Assembly: GCF_026248685.1 (NCBI RefSeq)
Contig: NZ_CP111040.1
Coordinates: forward strand, 310,001 to 374,000
Source of the DNA: Haladaptatus caseinilyticus
GTDB taxonomy: Archaea > Halobacteriota > Halobacteria > Halobacteriales > Haladaptataceae
DNA length: 64,000 nucleotides
Direction: 5' to 3'
The position numbers and the translations under genes are program-made. The notes under the pieces are model-generated. The model had not been told where the DNA came from. It ran no database searches and saw nothing but the letters and a program-made list of their open reading frames with translations. This document shows positions 43,205-52,641 of this stretch, piece by piece. Numbering within the stretch: the stretch's first letter is position 1; each line of letters begins with the position of its first letter.

Positions 43205-44839
43205 TCAGTCGTCGTCCTGACCGGTTATCTTCGAACGCCCCGTGGGTTCCTCGTTTTTCTTGGGAGACCCGAACAGTTGCGTGCGATCCTGCAGGAGGAC
43301 GCTTCCGTATTCGTCCTGGAACGTCCTGATGAGGCCGATAACCGCCACTGAACAGACGATAAGGAACGGACCCCCCGTCGTAATCGCGGCGGCCTGGAGC
43401 GCGTCGGCACCGCCGATAACCATCAGGATGGACGCAACCGCACCCTGCAGTACTGCCCAGAAGATGCGGTTAATGGACGAAGGGTGTTCTTCGCCGCCAG
43501 TCGTCATCATCGATACCGCGAGGGTCGAAGAATCAGCCGAAGTCACAAAAAACGTTGTGACGAGGATGAGGAATCCCAAGAGGAACAACTGTCCGAACGG
43601 GAGTGCACCGTAAAGGATGTACCCAGAGACGGCAGATCCGAGGTCTGGATTGCTGATCGGGCCGAGAGCGTTCACGACACCGGTGTGTTGCATCCAGACG
43701 CCGGTACCGCCGAGAATGACGAACCATGGGATGGTCGCTATCGCGGTCGCACCGATGCCGGTGAAGGCGACCTCTCGAACCGAGCGACCTCGGGAGATTC
43801 GGGCGATGAACAGGCCTGCGAACGGCGACCACGCCAGCGGCCACGCCCAATAGAACACTGTCCAATTGTTCGTCCATTTATCCGCGTTTCGTTGGACCAC
43901 CTGGGTAAACAGGCTCATCTCGAAGAAATCGCCGATGAAACCGCCGATGGCCTGCGTTCCCATTTCAAGAATAAAGAACGTTGGGCCGATGATGAGCGTG
44001 CCGACCATCAACACGAAAAAGAGTACCATATTGAAATTCGACAACCGTCGGATTCCCCGGTCTACGCCGAACAGCAGTGACGTGGTGAAAATGACAGTCA
44101 TCCCGGTGATAATGGCGATAGTACCGGCATCACCCAGTTGGATGCCCCATTTGTACTGGAGTCCCGTGAGGAACTGGGTCCCGATGAATCCCAGCGAGGT
44201 TGCGACGCCACCGAGCGTGGCGAACACGGCAAGGATATCGATGAGAGTACCCCAAAACCCATCCACGTTGTCAGCACCGAGGAACGGAGTCAGTACGGCA
44301 GACACTCGAAGCGGTGCGTCGTAGTTGTAAACGAAGTACCCGATTCCCAGCCCCATCACGGTGAAACACGACCACTGGGTGAGACTCCAGTGGAACAACG
44401 AGTACTGCACTGCGACGGGCATTGCCGCTGCGGACTGGTCAGGAACGTTGTACAGGGGCGGCACGCTCGCATAGTGTGTGAGTGCCTCGGCAGGCCCCCA
44501 GAAGACGATCCCTGCTGCGAGTCCGGCGGAGTACATCATCGCGAAGTAGGCGAAGTAACTGTACTCGGGCTGTTCATCGCCCAGTTTGAGCTTTCCCCAC
44601 GGTCCGAAGATGAGGTATCCAAGAAAGAGAACGAAGCCGAGCATGCCGATGAGGAACGCCCAACTGAAATGAGCGAGCATGAAGTCCTGTATCGAGTAGA
44701 CGATATTCGCTGCTGTATTAGGATCGTACGCGAAAATCGCTACGAACAGGAGTGTAATTCCTGCACCGAACCCGAAAATCGTCGGTTCGATTTCGTCGAA
44801 AAATTTCGTGAATGCATCCGTTTCGTCGGATTGACTCAT
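43205..44839 (-). CDS. BCCT family transporter with altered binding motif
   Basis: A 544-residue BCCT transporter with about 12 membrane helices. The overall pattern is intact (FATLGGVATSLGFIGTQ in helix 3, ISRGRSVREV after helix 8), but the aromatic-box segment reads WTVFYWAWPLAWSPFAG, so the usual WAWW has become WAWP. The other BCCT protein in this window keeps WAWW. The changed tryptophan suggests a substrate other than a simple trimethylammonium betaine; ectoine would fit the neighbouring ectoine-hydrolase-like gene. The ATG at 44839 is preferred to a GTG three codons earlier. Confidence 0.9.
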   Translation of the reverse strand: MSQSDETDAFTKFFDEIEPTIFGFGAGITLLFVAIFAYDPNTAANIVYSIQDFMLAHFSWAFLIGMLGFVLFLGYLIFGPWGKLKLGDEQPEYSYFAYFAMMYSAGLAAGIVFWGPAEALTHYASVPPLYNVPDQSAAAMPVAVQYSLFHWSLTQWSCFTVMGLGIGYFVYNYDAPLRVSAVLTPFLGADNVDGFWGTLIDILAVFATLGGVATSLGFIGTQFLTGLQYKWGIQLGDAGTIAIITGMTVIFTTSLLFGVDRGIRRLSNFNMVLFFVLMVGTLIIGPTFFILEMGTQAIGGFIGDFFEMSLFTQVVQRNADKWTNNWTVFYWAWPLAWSPFAGLFIARISRGRSVREVAFTGIGATAIATIPWFVILGGTGVWMQHTGVVNALGPISNPDLGSAVSGYILYGALPFGQLFLLGFLILVTTFFVTSADSSTLAVSMMTTGGEEHPSSINRIFWAVLQGAVASILMVIGGADALQAAAITTGGPFLIVCSVAVIGLIRTFQDEYGSVLLQDRTQLFGSPKKNEEPTGRSKITGQDDD

Positions 44840-45362
44840 CGACTCCACCCCCCCTTACAAGAGTTCGACAACGGATCGTCAGTCGGTGCGACAGTCAAAT
44901 ACCGACCCTCCCACGATCGAAATACAGTTCGCTTGGAGTGTATGCTTGGAAGACGGTTCACTAGCCCATACTGGCCGTGCGGTTCGTAGTTCATGGGTAA
45001 TCCGTGTCTTTAATTACCGTGTTTTACGCTGACACACGACATATATCGTGAATGACTTTGATAAGTATTACGGGTATTGTTGCCACTGGTTACAGTATGT
45101 GTTTACAATTTATTACGGGAACGTTATTCGTGTACGGCTGCAGTAGAGGCTTTTTCTGTTACTTCATCTAGTTGTATTAGATAAATAATAAATTAGTCAA
45201 AAATCCCCACTCTCAGCACAGATCACCTTCCGAGTTCGCCGCAGTCATGACCGTTCTTCAATCTCTCCTCGTCATATCCGCCTCGTCTTGCGATATGTTT
45301 TGAACGAGGTAAGGACGGCTCGCTCCGCAACGCTTAATTCCACTCTTACACAAAATCTGTGT
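44840..45362. other. AT-rich divergent intergenic region
   Basis: About 520 bases between two divergently transcribed genes. The part from 45010 to 45220 is clearly richer in A and T than its surroundings and has a short hairpin-like atcta...tagat near 45168-45184. It must hold the promoter of the BCCT gene and that of the hypothetical gene. No coding frame is convincing. Confidence 0.4.
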
Positions 45363-46016
45363 ATGACTGACGGTTCTGACGAACCCGAGTCTCTCGACAG
45401 CCTCGCCTACTCGGCAGAGCGGGACCGAGGTATCCTCACACCGAGCGACAGGGAGTTCCTGATCGGGCGGAAATCCGACTACACGGATCATTCGAAAAAA
45501 CAGAAACGAAATCGGATTCGTCGTCGGCTCCGCAACGCATTGCTCGATTTTACGCTTCTGTTCGAACATCTGGAAGACCGGGACCGAGAAACGGTCTTCA
45601 ACCCCGACGATGACGCAAGAGACGACTACACGCGGGGGATCACCGATATGCTCGCGTTCCTCCATCTCGGAACGATGGGGTATTACACGCCATTCAAGGA
45701 TATGCTTGCCCAAGGGGTCAACAAAGCCGAACAAGAGCTAGCGGGGTCCGACTATCGGATGGTGACCGTCGATTTTAACGTTGATCCAGTCGGGCAAATC
45801 GATGTAGACGAGGTCATCGACAAACTCGAAGTCGGTGATTTCGAAGAGATCACCGACGAGGAACTCCGCGCGTTCGTCCGTCTTCTCGCCGAATCCGAAG
45901 ACTTCACCGCGACATCCATGCGTTCTGGGATGAAAGAACAAATGAGCGAATTTATGGCGAAAGTCAACGCCGCGACAAAGCAGCGAAATCACCGTGTCGA
46001 GGAACTGAACGACTGA
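45363..46016 (+). CDS. Conserved hypothetical haloarchaeal protein
   Basis: A 217-residue acidic, mostly helical, soluble protein. The N-terminal part has the characteristic ILTPSDREFLIGRKSDYTDH followed by the basic helix KKQKRNRIRRRLRNALLDF, a combination I associate with a haloarchaeal family of unknown function. The C-terminal half contains the acidic segment DFNVDPVGQIDVDEVIDKLE. The ATG at 45363 is chosen because the conserved-looking part begins just after it. No partner gene is obvious; a basic helix in an acidic protein could mean nucleic-acid contact. Confidence 0.7.
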   Translation: MTDGSDEPESLDSLAYSAERDRGILTPSDREFLIGRKSDYTDHSKKQKRNRIRRRLRNALLDFTLLFEHLEDRDRETVFNPDDDARDDYTRGITDMLAFLHLGTMGYYTPFKDMLAQGVNKAEQELAGSDYRMVTVDFNVDPVGQIDVDEVIDKLEVGDFEEITDEELRAFVRLLAESEDFTATSMRSGMKEQMSEFMAKVNAATKQRNHRVEELND

Positions 46017-46096
46017 TTTTGTTGTCATATGACTTCATATCAATTACCCCCAATACATCGAATATTTATTTGATGGGTGTATAATAACAAAAACAG

Positions 46097-47236
46097 ATGA
46101 TTGGGAATCGGCGGGCATTCCTCTCTACTATGGGGATTATAGGAATTGGAGGGTGCGTCGGAAGTTTGAGCGGTTCCATCCCATCTGATGAAACTGATTC
46201 GGCCGACACTCGAACCACGTCCGATGGTGACGACCCTAGCAATCGTAAGCACCACAAGACGACGATTGGGTTCGCCGGAGACGCGATGGTCGGACGGGGA
46301 CTCAACCATATTTACGGCGAGAAGGATGTCGAGCCAGCAACCATCTGGGGCGACTTCCAGCCCCGTCTTCAGTCCCTCGACGGCGTCTTTTGCAACCTCG
46401 AGTGTAGCTTGTCAAACCGTGGCGATCGGTTCCCCGACCGAGTGTACTACTTCCAGGGCGACCCCGAGTGGGCAGTCCCCGCACTTACCGCTGGGAATGT
46501 TCAATTCACAGCGCTGTCGAACAACCACTCGATGGATTTCGGAGCGGTAGCCCTTACTGATACGATAGACGTGCTCAGCGAGGCCGGTATCGAAAACGCA
46601 GGGACTGGTAAGACTCCGGCGGCAGCATGGGAACCAGCCACGTTTTCTGTTGGTGGTCTTGATGTCGCCGTTGTTTCGTTCTCAGATGAGTACGAATTCT
46701 ACGCTGCGACCGACGACCGGCCTGGAATCGCCTGGGCTGAGACCGACCCAGAAAATCCAGAAACCCAACGCTTGGTCGGGAACGCAATCGAGCGCGCTCA
46801 ATCAGGAAACCCGGATTTGCTCATTGTATCGGTCCATTGGGGGAAAAATTGGATCGAACGCCCCAGCGACCAACTTGTTTCGTTTGGCCACTGGCTCGTC
46901 GATCAGGGTGTAGACCTCGTTCACGGCCACAGCGCACATGTTGTCCAGGCGGTCGAACAGTATAGTGACGGCGTTATCCTCCACGACACTGGCAACCTCG
47001 TCGACGATTTCGGAATCAAAGACGACCTGGGCAACGACAAGAGCTATCTCTTCGAAGTTACGCTCACAGACGGTGAGTTCGACAAGATACGGCTTGTTCC
47101 GTTCCACATCGATGACGGTGTCCGTCCCGCCAACAAGAGCGAGGCAGCTTGGCTCCGGAAGACGATGCGGGATCGCTCCGAACCGTTCGAGACGACGTAC
47201 GAACGGGATGGAGACGGACTCGTGGTTCGGCTATGA
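46097..47236 (+). CDS. CapA-like metallophosphatase-fold lipoprotein
   Basis: A 379-residue exported protein of the CapA / poly-gamma-glutamate synthesis family. The N-terminus has a twin arginine (RRAF) and the lipobox GIGGC with Cys20 as lipidation site. The fold marks are IGFAGDAMVGRGLNH, FCNLECSLSNRG, FTALSNNHSMDFG, VVSVHWGKNW and VHGHSAHVVQ, giving the Asp, Asn and His residues of the calcineurin-like fold. CapA proteins act in capsule polymer transport or retention; in archaea the role is not settled. A TATA-like aatatttatt lies about 30 bases before the ATG, consistent with a leaderless mRNA. Confidence 0.86.
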   Translation: MIGNRRAFLSTMGIIGIGGCVGSLSGSIPSDETDSADTRTTSDGDDPSNRKHHKTTIGFAGDAMVGRGLNHIYGEKDVEPATIWGDFQPRLQSLDGVFCNLECSLSNRGDRFPDRVYYFQGDPEWAVPALTAGNVQFTALSNNHSMDFGAVALTDTIDVLSEAGIENAGTGKTPAAAWEPATFSVGGLDVAVVSFSDEYEFYAATDDRPGIAWAETDPENPETQRLVGNAIERAQSGNPDLLIVSVHWGKNWIERPSDQLVSFGHWLVDQGVDLVHGHSAHVVQAVEQYSDGVILHDTGNLVDDFGIKDDLGNDKSYLFEVTLTDGEFDKIRLVPFHIDDGVRPANKSEAAWLRKTMRDRSEPFETTYERDGDGLVVRL

Positions 47237-47315
47237 GGTGAGTACACCGCTGCAGGAGTCTTTTCTACTGCCGCTTCCAGAACGGTTGAGTCGCCTGACT
47301 TAGTACGGGGATGTA

Positions 47316-48479
47316 GTGAGGAAACGCCTGTTCGGAACACTTTGTGGATTGGTCTTCCTGATGAATTTTGGACGGACCATCTTTGCACCCCTATTCGAAC
47401 CATTAATGGTTGCCTTCGGGACCGACCGCGCGACTATCGGCGTGTTGATCTCGCTGGTGTGGCTCGGAACAGCGATTCCACGTATTCCGATGGGATACGT
47501 TCTCACCCGAATCCCTCGACACCAAGCCGTGTTGGCGACGGGCGTCGTACTTGCCGGTGCATCGGGACTCATCGCGCTCGCGAATTCGTTTCCAACGCTC
47601 CAAATCGGAACGTTTCTGCTCGGTATCGCTAGCGGCGCCTATTTCGTTGCTGCTGTTCCGCTGATTGCGGAGTTGTACCCCGATTCGGTCGGACGTACCG
47701 TCGGCATTCACGGTGCGGCCGCGCAACTCGCCGCGGTTCTCGCGCCGACCATCGTAGTCGGCATTCTACTGGTCGCCTCGTGGCGTACCGTCTTCCTCGT
47801 TCTTGGGGTGTCTGCCATCATGTTCAGCATCGTGATGGCAAGAGTCGTTCGAGGATCTCGTATCGCGGACGAGGCCGTCCCCGACCGCGCGTTTCTCCCT
47901 GCCGTCCGTTCACACTGGCGAATCATCGCGACCGGACTGCTGATGGTCGGCGTTGCCGGATTCATGTGGCAAGGGCTGTTCAATTTCTATGTGGTCTATC
48001 TACAATCGTCGAAGGGGCTATCGACGACGACGGCAAACCTGCTTCTTACAGTCGTGTTCGCGGCCGGATTACCTGCATTTTGGTACGGCGGACGCCTTGC
48101 CGATCGTCTGCCAGTTGTCCCGTATATCTTGGCGATACTGACGGGGTTCGTCGGGTCGGTCGTTGCGCTTACCTATGCAGGCAATCTGGCTACGGTCTTT
48201 CTTCTCTCCATCTCCATCGGATACTTCATTCATAGCCTCTTCCCTGCACTGGATACCTACTTCCTCAATTCGCTCCCCGACGAGAACCGCGGCGTCGTTT
48301 ATGCGGCGTTCACCGGTCTTTCACTGCTTGTCGAAGCAAACGGCACCGCCGCCGTCGGGCTACTCACCGATGCCGGATATGCATTCAACGCCGTCTTTCT
48401 CGCACTCGCATCGCTCGTCGGCTGTGTTATTCTCGTCCTCGCAGGACTCTATGTGACGGATCGACTTCCTGGTAACTAA
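47316..48479 (+). CDS. MFS transporter
   Basis: A 387-residue major facilitator protein with 12 predicted helices. The loop 2-3 motif is RIPMGYVLTRIPRHQAVLAT, and the second half has the corresponding YGGRLADRLPVVPYIL. The helix 1 segment LCGLVFLMNFGRTIFAPLFE is typical of drug/sugar-type MFS proteins. The substrate is unknown. A GTG start is used because no ATG precedes the first helix in frame. It follows the CapA gene by 80 bp on the same strand. Confidence 0.85.
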   Translation: MRKRLFGTLCGLVFLMNFGRTIFAPLFEPLMVAFGTDRATIGVLISLVWLGTAIPRIPMGYVLTRIPRHQAVLATGVVLAGASGLIALANSFPTLQIGTFLLGIASGAYFVAAVPLIAELYPDSVGRTVGIHGAAAQLAAVLAPTIVVGILLVASWRTVFLVLGVSAIMFSIVMARVVRGSRIADEAVPDRAFLPAVRSHWRIIATGLLMVGVAGFMWQGLFNFYVVYLQSSKGLSTTTANLLLTVVFAAGLPAFWYGGRLADRLPVVPYILAILTGFVGSVVALTYAGNLATVFLLSISIGYFIHSLFPALDTYFLNSLPDENRGVVYAAFTGLSLLVEANGTAAVGLLTDAGYAFNAVFLALASLVGCVILVLAGLYVTDRLPGN

Positions 48480-48513
48480 AGCGGAACGGTAGACACTCGA
48501 TTCACACTGTAAT

Positions 48514-50595
48514 CTATAGCTCTCTAGCAACACGCTCGCCTTCGTGGATCGCTTCTTTGATCGTTCGTGCGGCGACCGCATCGCCGACGACGTGAACCTC
48601 CGGGACGACTCCAGAGAGTTCGTTCTCAAGTACGTCTTCAGATCGATGGAATCCAGCAAGAACGATACTCTCGAGATCCGGGATTTCAGCTGGCTTCCCG
48701 CGTTTCTTTAGCATCACGGTTGGCCAGTTAACACGGTCAACAGTCGTAAACGTATGTATCTCGACCGGAGTATCCATACTGAAAAGGTCGCGATGCAGCT
48801 TTGCCTTCGTCGGGCCAGTCAGGTCACCACCTGGGTCTCCACCGGGCTGTGCAAAGTGTACCGTCCGCCCTTCTTCAGCGAGGAATTTCGCAGTCCCGAT
48901 ACCTTTCCAGTGGTGTTCGCCATCGTCGATGACCAGCACGTGGTTGCCGGGGTCTACATACGAAGGCCCGTTCTCGGACCGAAGTGCTTCGGAAAGCACC
49001 TGCGTGCTCGTCAGCACCCGTGCATCCTCCCAGCCGGGGATGTCTTCCTCACGAATTCCGATCCCATGATACCCTCGTGGAAACGTCGGCTGCGAGGACC
49101 CAGTCGCAACTATCACCGCGTCCGGCGATTCACGTTCGACGTACTCCGCCGTTACCTCGACACCCGTTCGGACGGTCACATCCTCTCGGTCGAGTGCTTC
49201 GCGAAGCCAAAGCACGGGTTTCTCGAACTCTGCCTTGTTCGGAATTTCCTTGGCGAATCGCACTTGTCCACCGAGCGTCCCGTCCCGTTCACAGAGAGTA
49301 ACTCGGTGTCCGATACGAGCCGCTACTTCGGCGGCCTTCATTCCAGCCGGGCCGCCACCAACAACGAGTACGTCCTTCGATTCGGTAGTTTTCGTGAGGC
49401 TTCCGACGCCGAGGTCGGCTTCGAATCCGGTCGCCGGGTTCAGCACACATCGGCAGGACGCACCCTCGTAGATGCGCTGAATACAGCCTTGGTTGCATCC
49501 CATGCACTCGATAAGTTCGTCGAGTCTCCCCTCCTGAGCTTTTCGAGCGACGTATGGGTCAGCGATGTGCCCCCGCGTCATAGAAACGATATCTGCAGCA
49601 CCTTCCTGGAGGATCCGATCCGCGTGACGTGGGTCGGTGATCCGTCCCGTCGTGGCAACGGTCATCGTCGGGTTTTCCTCGTGAACGACAGTCCGGATGC
49701 GCTTGGCGAGTGGTGCAAGCAGGGCATGATCGCGCTGCATGTCGGGAACGATGTAATCCTGTTTCTGGTACGTTCCTGCCTTTACGACGAGATAATCGAC
49801 TTGTTCCGTCGCTGCGAGCCGACGTGCCACCTCTTCGTAGCCCTCGATACCCATACCGTGTGGCGCGTCGTCGGTCGCGTTTACCTGAAGACCGACGACG
49901 AAGTCCTCACCGACCTCGTCGCGTACTGCATCGAGCGTCTCGTAGACAATACGCAGTCGATTTTCCACGGAACCACCGTACTCGTCCGTTCGTTCGTTCG
50001 AGTACGGAGAGAGGAATTGTGAGAGCAGGTATCCCCCATACCCCGAGTGAATCTCGACACCGTCGAATCCCCCTCGTTGGATTACGTTAGCGGTCGTCGC
50101 GTAGCTTTCGACCAGTTCACCGATTTCCGCCTGGTCCATTTGACGTGGCATCTCGCGGTTCACCGGGCCAGGAATATCCGAGGATGATAACACGGGCTGC
50201 TCGCTGAGGAGGCTCGTCATCTGCCGGCCATAGTGGAGGTTCTGGCAGATTATCCGTGCACCAGTTTCGTGGACGGCATCAGTTAGGCGCCGGAGTTGGG
50301 GAACGATGTCATCGTCCCAGCCACGAATCGCACTGCTGGACATCGAACTCGGATGATTCGCGAGATACGCCATGACGATGAGTCCGATACCGCCCTCACC
50401 GCGTTCGACGTAGTAATCGATGAGGGAGTCCGTGATTTCGGATCCTCGGGCATAGTTCGTCGTGTGCCCGGTCATCATCAGGCGATTGCGTAGCTCTACG
50501 GTGCCGATGCTCGTCGGTTCGAACAACCGTTCGTACCGGTAGTTGTTCGGGTCGTCGTCACGGAGTATTGCGGCGTCTGTTGGGTCGTTTGTCAT
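48514..50595 (-). CDS. Trimethylamine dehydrogenase / dienoyl-CoA reductase-type flavoprotein
   Basis: A 693-residue enzyme with an N-terminal Old Yellow Enzyme barrel (LFEPTSIGTVELRNRLMMTG; VEIHSGYGGYLLSQFLSP), a [4Fe-4S] site with Cys364, Cys367, Cys371 and Cys383 in ECMGCNQGCIQRIYEG and SCRCVLNP, and C-terminal FAD and NAD(P) domains (VLVVGGGPAGMKAAEVAARI). Family members include trimethylamine dehydrogenase, 2,4-dienoyl-CoA reductase and N-methylproline demethylase. It lies 21 bp after a sodium:solute symporter gene. With a Rieske demethylase elsewhere in the window, demethylation of an imported N-methyl compound such as N-methylproline is a good guess but unproven. Confidence 0.85.
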   Translation of the reverse strand: MTNDPTDAAILRDDDPNNYRYERLFEPTSIGTVELRNRLMMTGHTTNYARGSEITDSLIDYYVERGEGGIGLIVMAYLANHPSSMSSSAIRGWDDDIVPQLRRLTDAVHETGARIICQNLHYGRQMTSLLSEQPVLSSSDIPGPVNREMPRQMDQAEIGELVESYATTANVIQRGGFDGVEIHSGYGGYLLSQFLSPYSNERTDEYGGSVENRLRIVYETLDAVRDEVGEDFVVGLQVNATDDAPHGMGIEGYEEVARRLAATEQVDYLVVKAGTYQKQDYIVPDMQRDHALLAPLAKRIRTVVHEENPTMTVATTGRITDPRHADRILQEGAADIVSMTRGHIADPYVARKAQEGRLDELIECMGCNQGCIQRIYEGASCRCVLNPATGFEADLGVGSLTKTTESKDVLVVGGGPAGMKAAEVAARIGHRVTLCERDGTLGGQVRFAKEIPNKAEFEKPVLWLREALDREDVTVRTGVEVTAEYVERESPDAVIVATGSSQPTFPRGYHGIGIREEDIPGWEDARVLTSTQVLSEALRSENGPSYVDPGNHVLVIDDGEHHWKGIGTAKFLAEEGRTVHFAQPGGDPGGDLTGPTKAKLHRDLFSMDTPVEIHTFTTVDRVNWPTVMLKKRGKPAEIPDLESIVLAGFHRSEDVLENELSGVVPEVHVVGDAVAARTIKEAIHEGERVAREL

Positions 50596-50616
50596 TGAAA
50601 TCGTCTGTTTGATTGA

Positions 50617-52227
50617 TCACTGGTCTATCCGTTCTTCTCCACCATCCGCGGCAACGCTCGATGGGAGGCTGCCACCTTTGAGCCGTCCAGTATCGAGGAC
50701 GGCCTTCACCTCGGGCTTCAGCTGCTCGTACGTGGCTGTCGATGTGACCAACGAGACGAGGATGAACACCGCGATACCGGCGAGTTGGGCGACTTGACCG
50801 CCGAGAAATCCCAACGGGATGGCCCAACCGAAGTACTGACCTCCATAGGCGAGTACCAACGTCAGAAAGAGACCAACGCAGCCTCCCCAAAGGATTCCCT
50901 CGGTGGTCGCTCCCTTCCAGTTGTATGCGAGGGCGACACCGGGAAAGATGACTGTCGCGAAGATGGCCCATCCAGCAGCACCGAGAACGAAGATGAGGCC
51001 GGGGAATGTTGCAGCGATTACACCGGCGATGACGAGAATCGCTGCAGTTGCGATCCGCCCATAGAGCACCTCTTGACCGTCGGTCATCCGGGTATTTCTG
51101 TACTCTTTCATGAAATCGTGTGTGACGGACGACGCTCCGACGTTGAGAAACGCGTTGCTCGTCGACATGATCGCCGCAACGATGGCCGTGAGCACGAATG
51201 CCGTCACGACATTCGGGGCGAAGTTGATCAGTGCGAGTGGAAGCACCAGATCCGGATTGTCGAAGTTCTGGATATCACCACGTGCGACGGCAGCACGGAC
51301 ATACGGACCGGCCCACCAGAACAGCGTCGTCATGAGGTACGCTGCGCCCGAAATGAGTGCGCCCCACTTCAATAGCGAAACGCGGCGAATCATGTAGAAC
51401 TTCGTGATCGCTTGGGGCTGGCCAGCATGGGTGAGGTTGATGATGAGAATGGAGAGCAAAAGACCGATCGGAGCCAGGCCGTTCCCACCGAGGGTCGTGA
51501 ACTCGAAGTATTGGGGGAAATCACCCTGAACAGTGCTAATCATCGCTCCGATACCACCGGGGTTGGAAGTGACGATGAAAAAGAACGTCAACACTCCGGA
51601 TAGCGCCATGATCACTCCCTGAATTGCGTCGGACCAGATTGCTGCCAAGACACCGCCGATGACCGTGTAAATGCCAACGACAAGGAGGCCGATGATGAGA
51701 CCTGTTATGAAATCGACGGGGAAGATGATGGACATGATAATTCCCAGCGCAGCGTACTGTGCCGCGAGATATCCCATCGACCCGAGGAAGACGGCAGCGA
51801 TCCCGAGTAATCGAACGCGTTCGTCCTCAAACCGGTGATACATCGCATCGGGGACGGTGATAGCATCGACCGTCGTTCCGAGCACGCGCATTTTCCGCCC
51901 CACGAGCCAGTACGAGAGGACGAACGAGAAAATGATGACTGTCGTCGCCCACATCATAAACTCGGTGCCGAGAGCATACACTGTACCGGAAAGCCCGACG
52001 ATTCCCCAACCACTCTGAGTCGATGCAAAGATGGAAAGGGCAATGACGAAGATGCCAGCACTGCGTCCTGCGACGTAGTAATCCTCTTCGTTGTTCATGT
52101 GCTTACTCGCTACAAAGCCAATACCGAGCATGAGAAGAGAAAAGAGGACGAAAAAGACCATTGCAGTGGATGATTGGTACTCGACACCAAGGCTTTCACC
52201 CCACGACTGAAGCACGATCCATCTCAT
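50617..52227 (-). CDS. Sodium:solute symporter (SSS family)
   Basis: A 536-residue membrane protein with about 13 helices of the solute:sodium symporter family. The helix 1-2 region VASKHMNNEEDYYVAGRSAG and GLSGTVYALGTEFMMW is typical, as is the later VLTAIVAAIMSTSNAFLNVG with the sodium-site serine and threonine residues. Related members carry proline, pantothenate or other organic cations. It lies 3 bp after a small membrane protein gene and 21 bp before the flavoprotein gene, so all three form one operon; the substrate is probably that of the flavoprotein. Confidence 0.9.
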   Translation of the reverse strand: MRWIVLQSWGESLGVEYQSSTAMVFFVLFSLLMLGIGFVASKHMNNEEDYYVAGRSAGIFVIALSIFASTQSGWGIVGLSGTVYALGTEFMMWATTVIIFSFVLSYWLVGRKMRVLGTTVDAITVPDAMYHRFEDERVRLLGIAAVFLGSMGYLAAQYAALGIIMSIIFPVDFITGLIIGLLVVGIYTVIGGVLAAIWSDAIQGVIMALSGVLTFFFIVTSNPGGIGAMISTVQGDFPQYFEFTTLGGNGLAPIGLLLSILIINLTHAGQPQAITKFYMIRRVSLLKWGALISGAAYLMTTLFWWAGPYVRAAVARGDIQNFDNPDLVLPLALINFAPNVVTAFVLTAIVAAIMSTSNAFLNVGASSVTHDFMKEYRNTRMTDGQEVLYGRIATAAILVIAGVIAATFPGLIFVLGAAGWAIFATVIFPGVALAYNWKGATTEGILWGGCVGLFLTLVLAYGGQYFGWAIPLGFLGGQVAQLAGIAVFILVSLVTSTATYEQLKPEVKAVLDTGRLKGGSLPSSVAADGGEERIDQ

Positions 52228-52230
52228 ATG

Positions 52231-52416
52231 TTAGTCCTCCGAGGGAGTAGTGTCGCGTTCGCGCTGGCGTTGCTGCAGGCTTTTTGCTTCGATACCAGTC
52301 ACGTCTTCGATGTTCCTTCCGAGCGTTACTGCACCGACTAAAAAGAGACAGACTCCGAGAACGAAAAATTCGAGAACGGGTGACGGGAATCCCATGAGCC
52401 AAAGTGTCGGTATCAC
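52231..52416 (-). CDS. Small symporter accessory membrane protein
   Basis: A 61-residue protein with one strong helix, PVLEFFVLGVCLFLVGAVTL, and a charged C-terminal tail ending in RDTTPSED. It starts with GTG; AAGGAGG lies eight bases upstream, which decides the start. Small one-helix partners are known for several sodium:solute symporters, and here the stop codon is 3 bp from the symporter start, so a subunit or assembly role is likely. Confidence 0.72.
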   Translation of the reverse strand: MIPTLWLMGFPSPVLEFFVLGVCLFLVGAVTLGRNIEDVTGIEAKSLQQRQRERDTTPSED

Positions 52417-52424
52417 GGTATCGT

Positions 52425-52431
52425 CCTCCTT
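52425..52431 (-). promoter_or_regulatory. Shine-Dalgarno of the symporter operon
   Basis: The minus strand reads AAGGAGG eight bases before the GTG at 52416. A leadered mRNA with a strong ribosome site contrasts with the leaderless genes elsewhere in the window. Confidence 0.6.
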
Positions 52432-52641
52432 CCATTCATCAGTCGGTCACTCCCGACTTGCCATCGTAGTGATTTGGTATGTGGTCCCATATCACTACAA
52501 TGATCATCATGGTTTGTCTTAAAGTTTAGTTGCACCTCAACAGATCCCAGTAGTATACGCGTGAAACCGGGTTTGTCAGCATATGATGTCGTACTATCGA
52601 AGACTGCGGCGTGCTGAGCCTTTCACCTCCGTCCGAGCTAC

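Noticed and set aside
48754-50022. 422-codon plus-strand frame opposite the flavoprotein gene
   Set aside because: The minus-strand protein has full OYE, iron-sulfur and FAD motifs; the plus-strand reading has none and poor composition.
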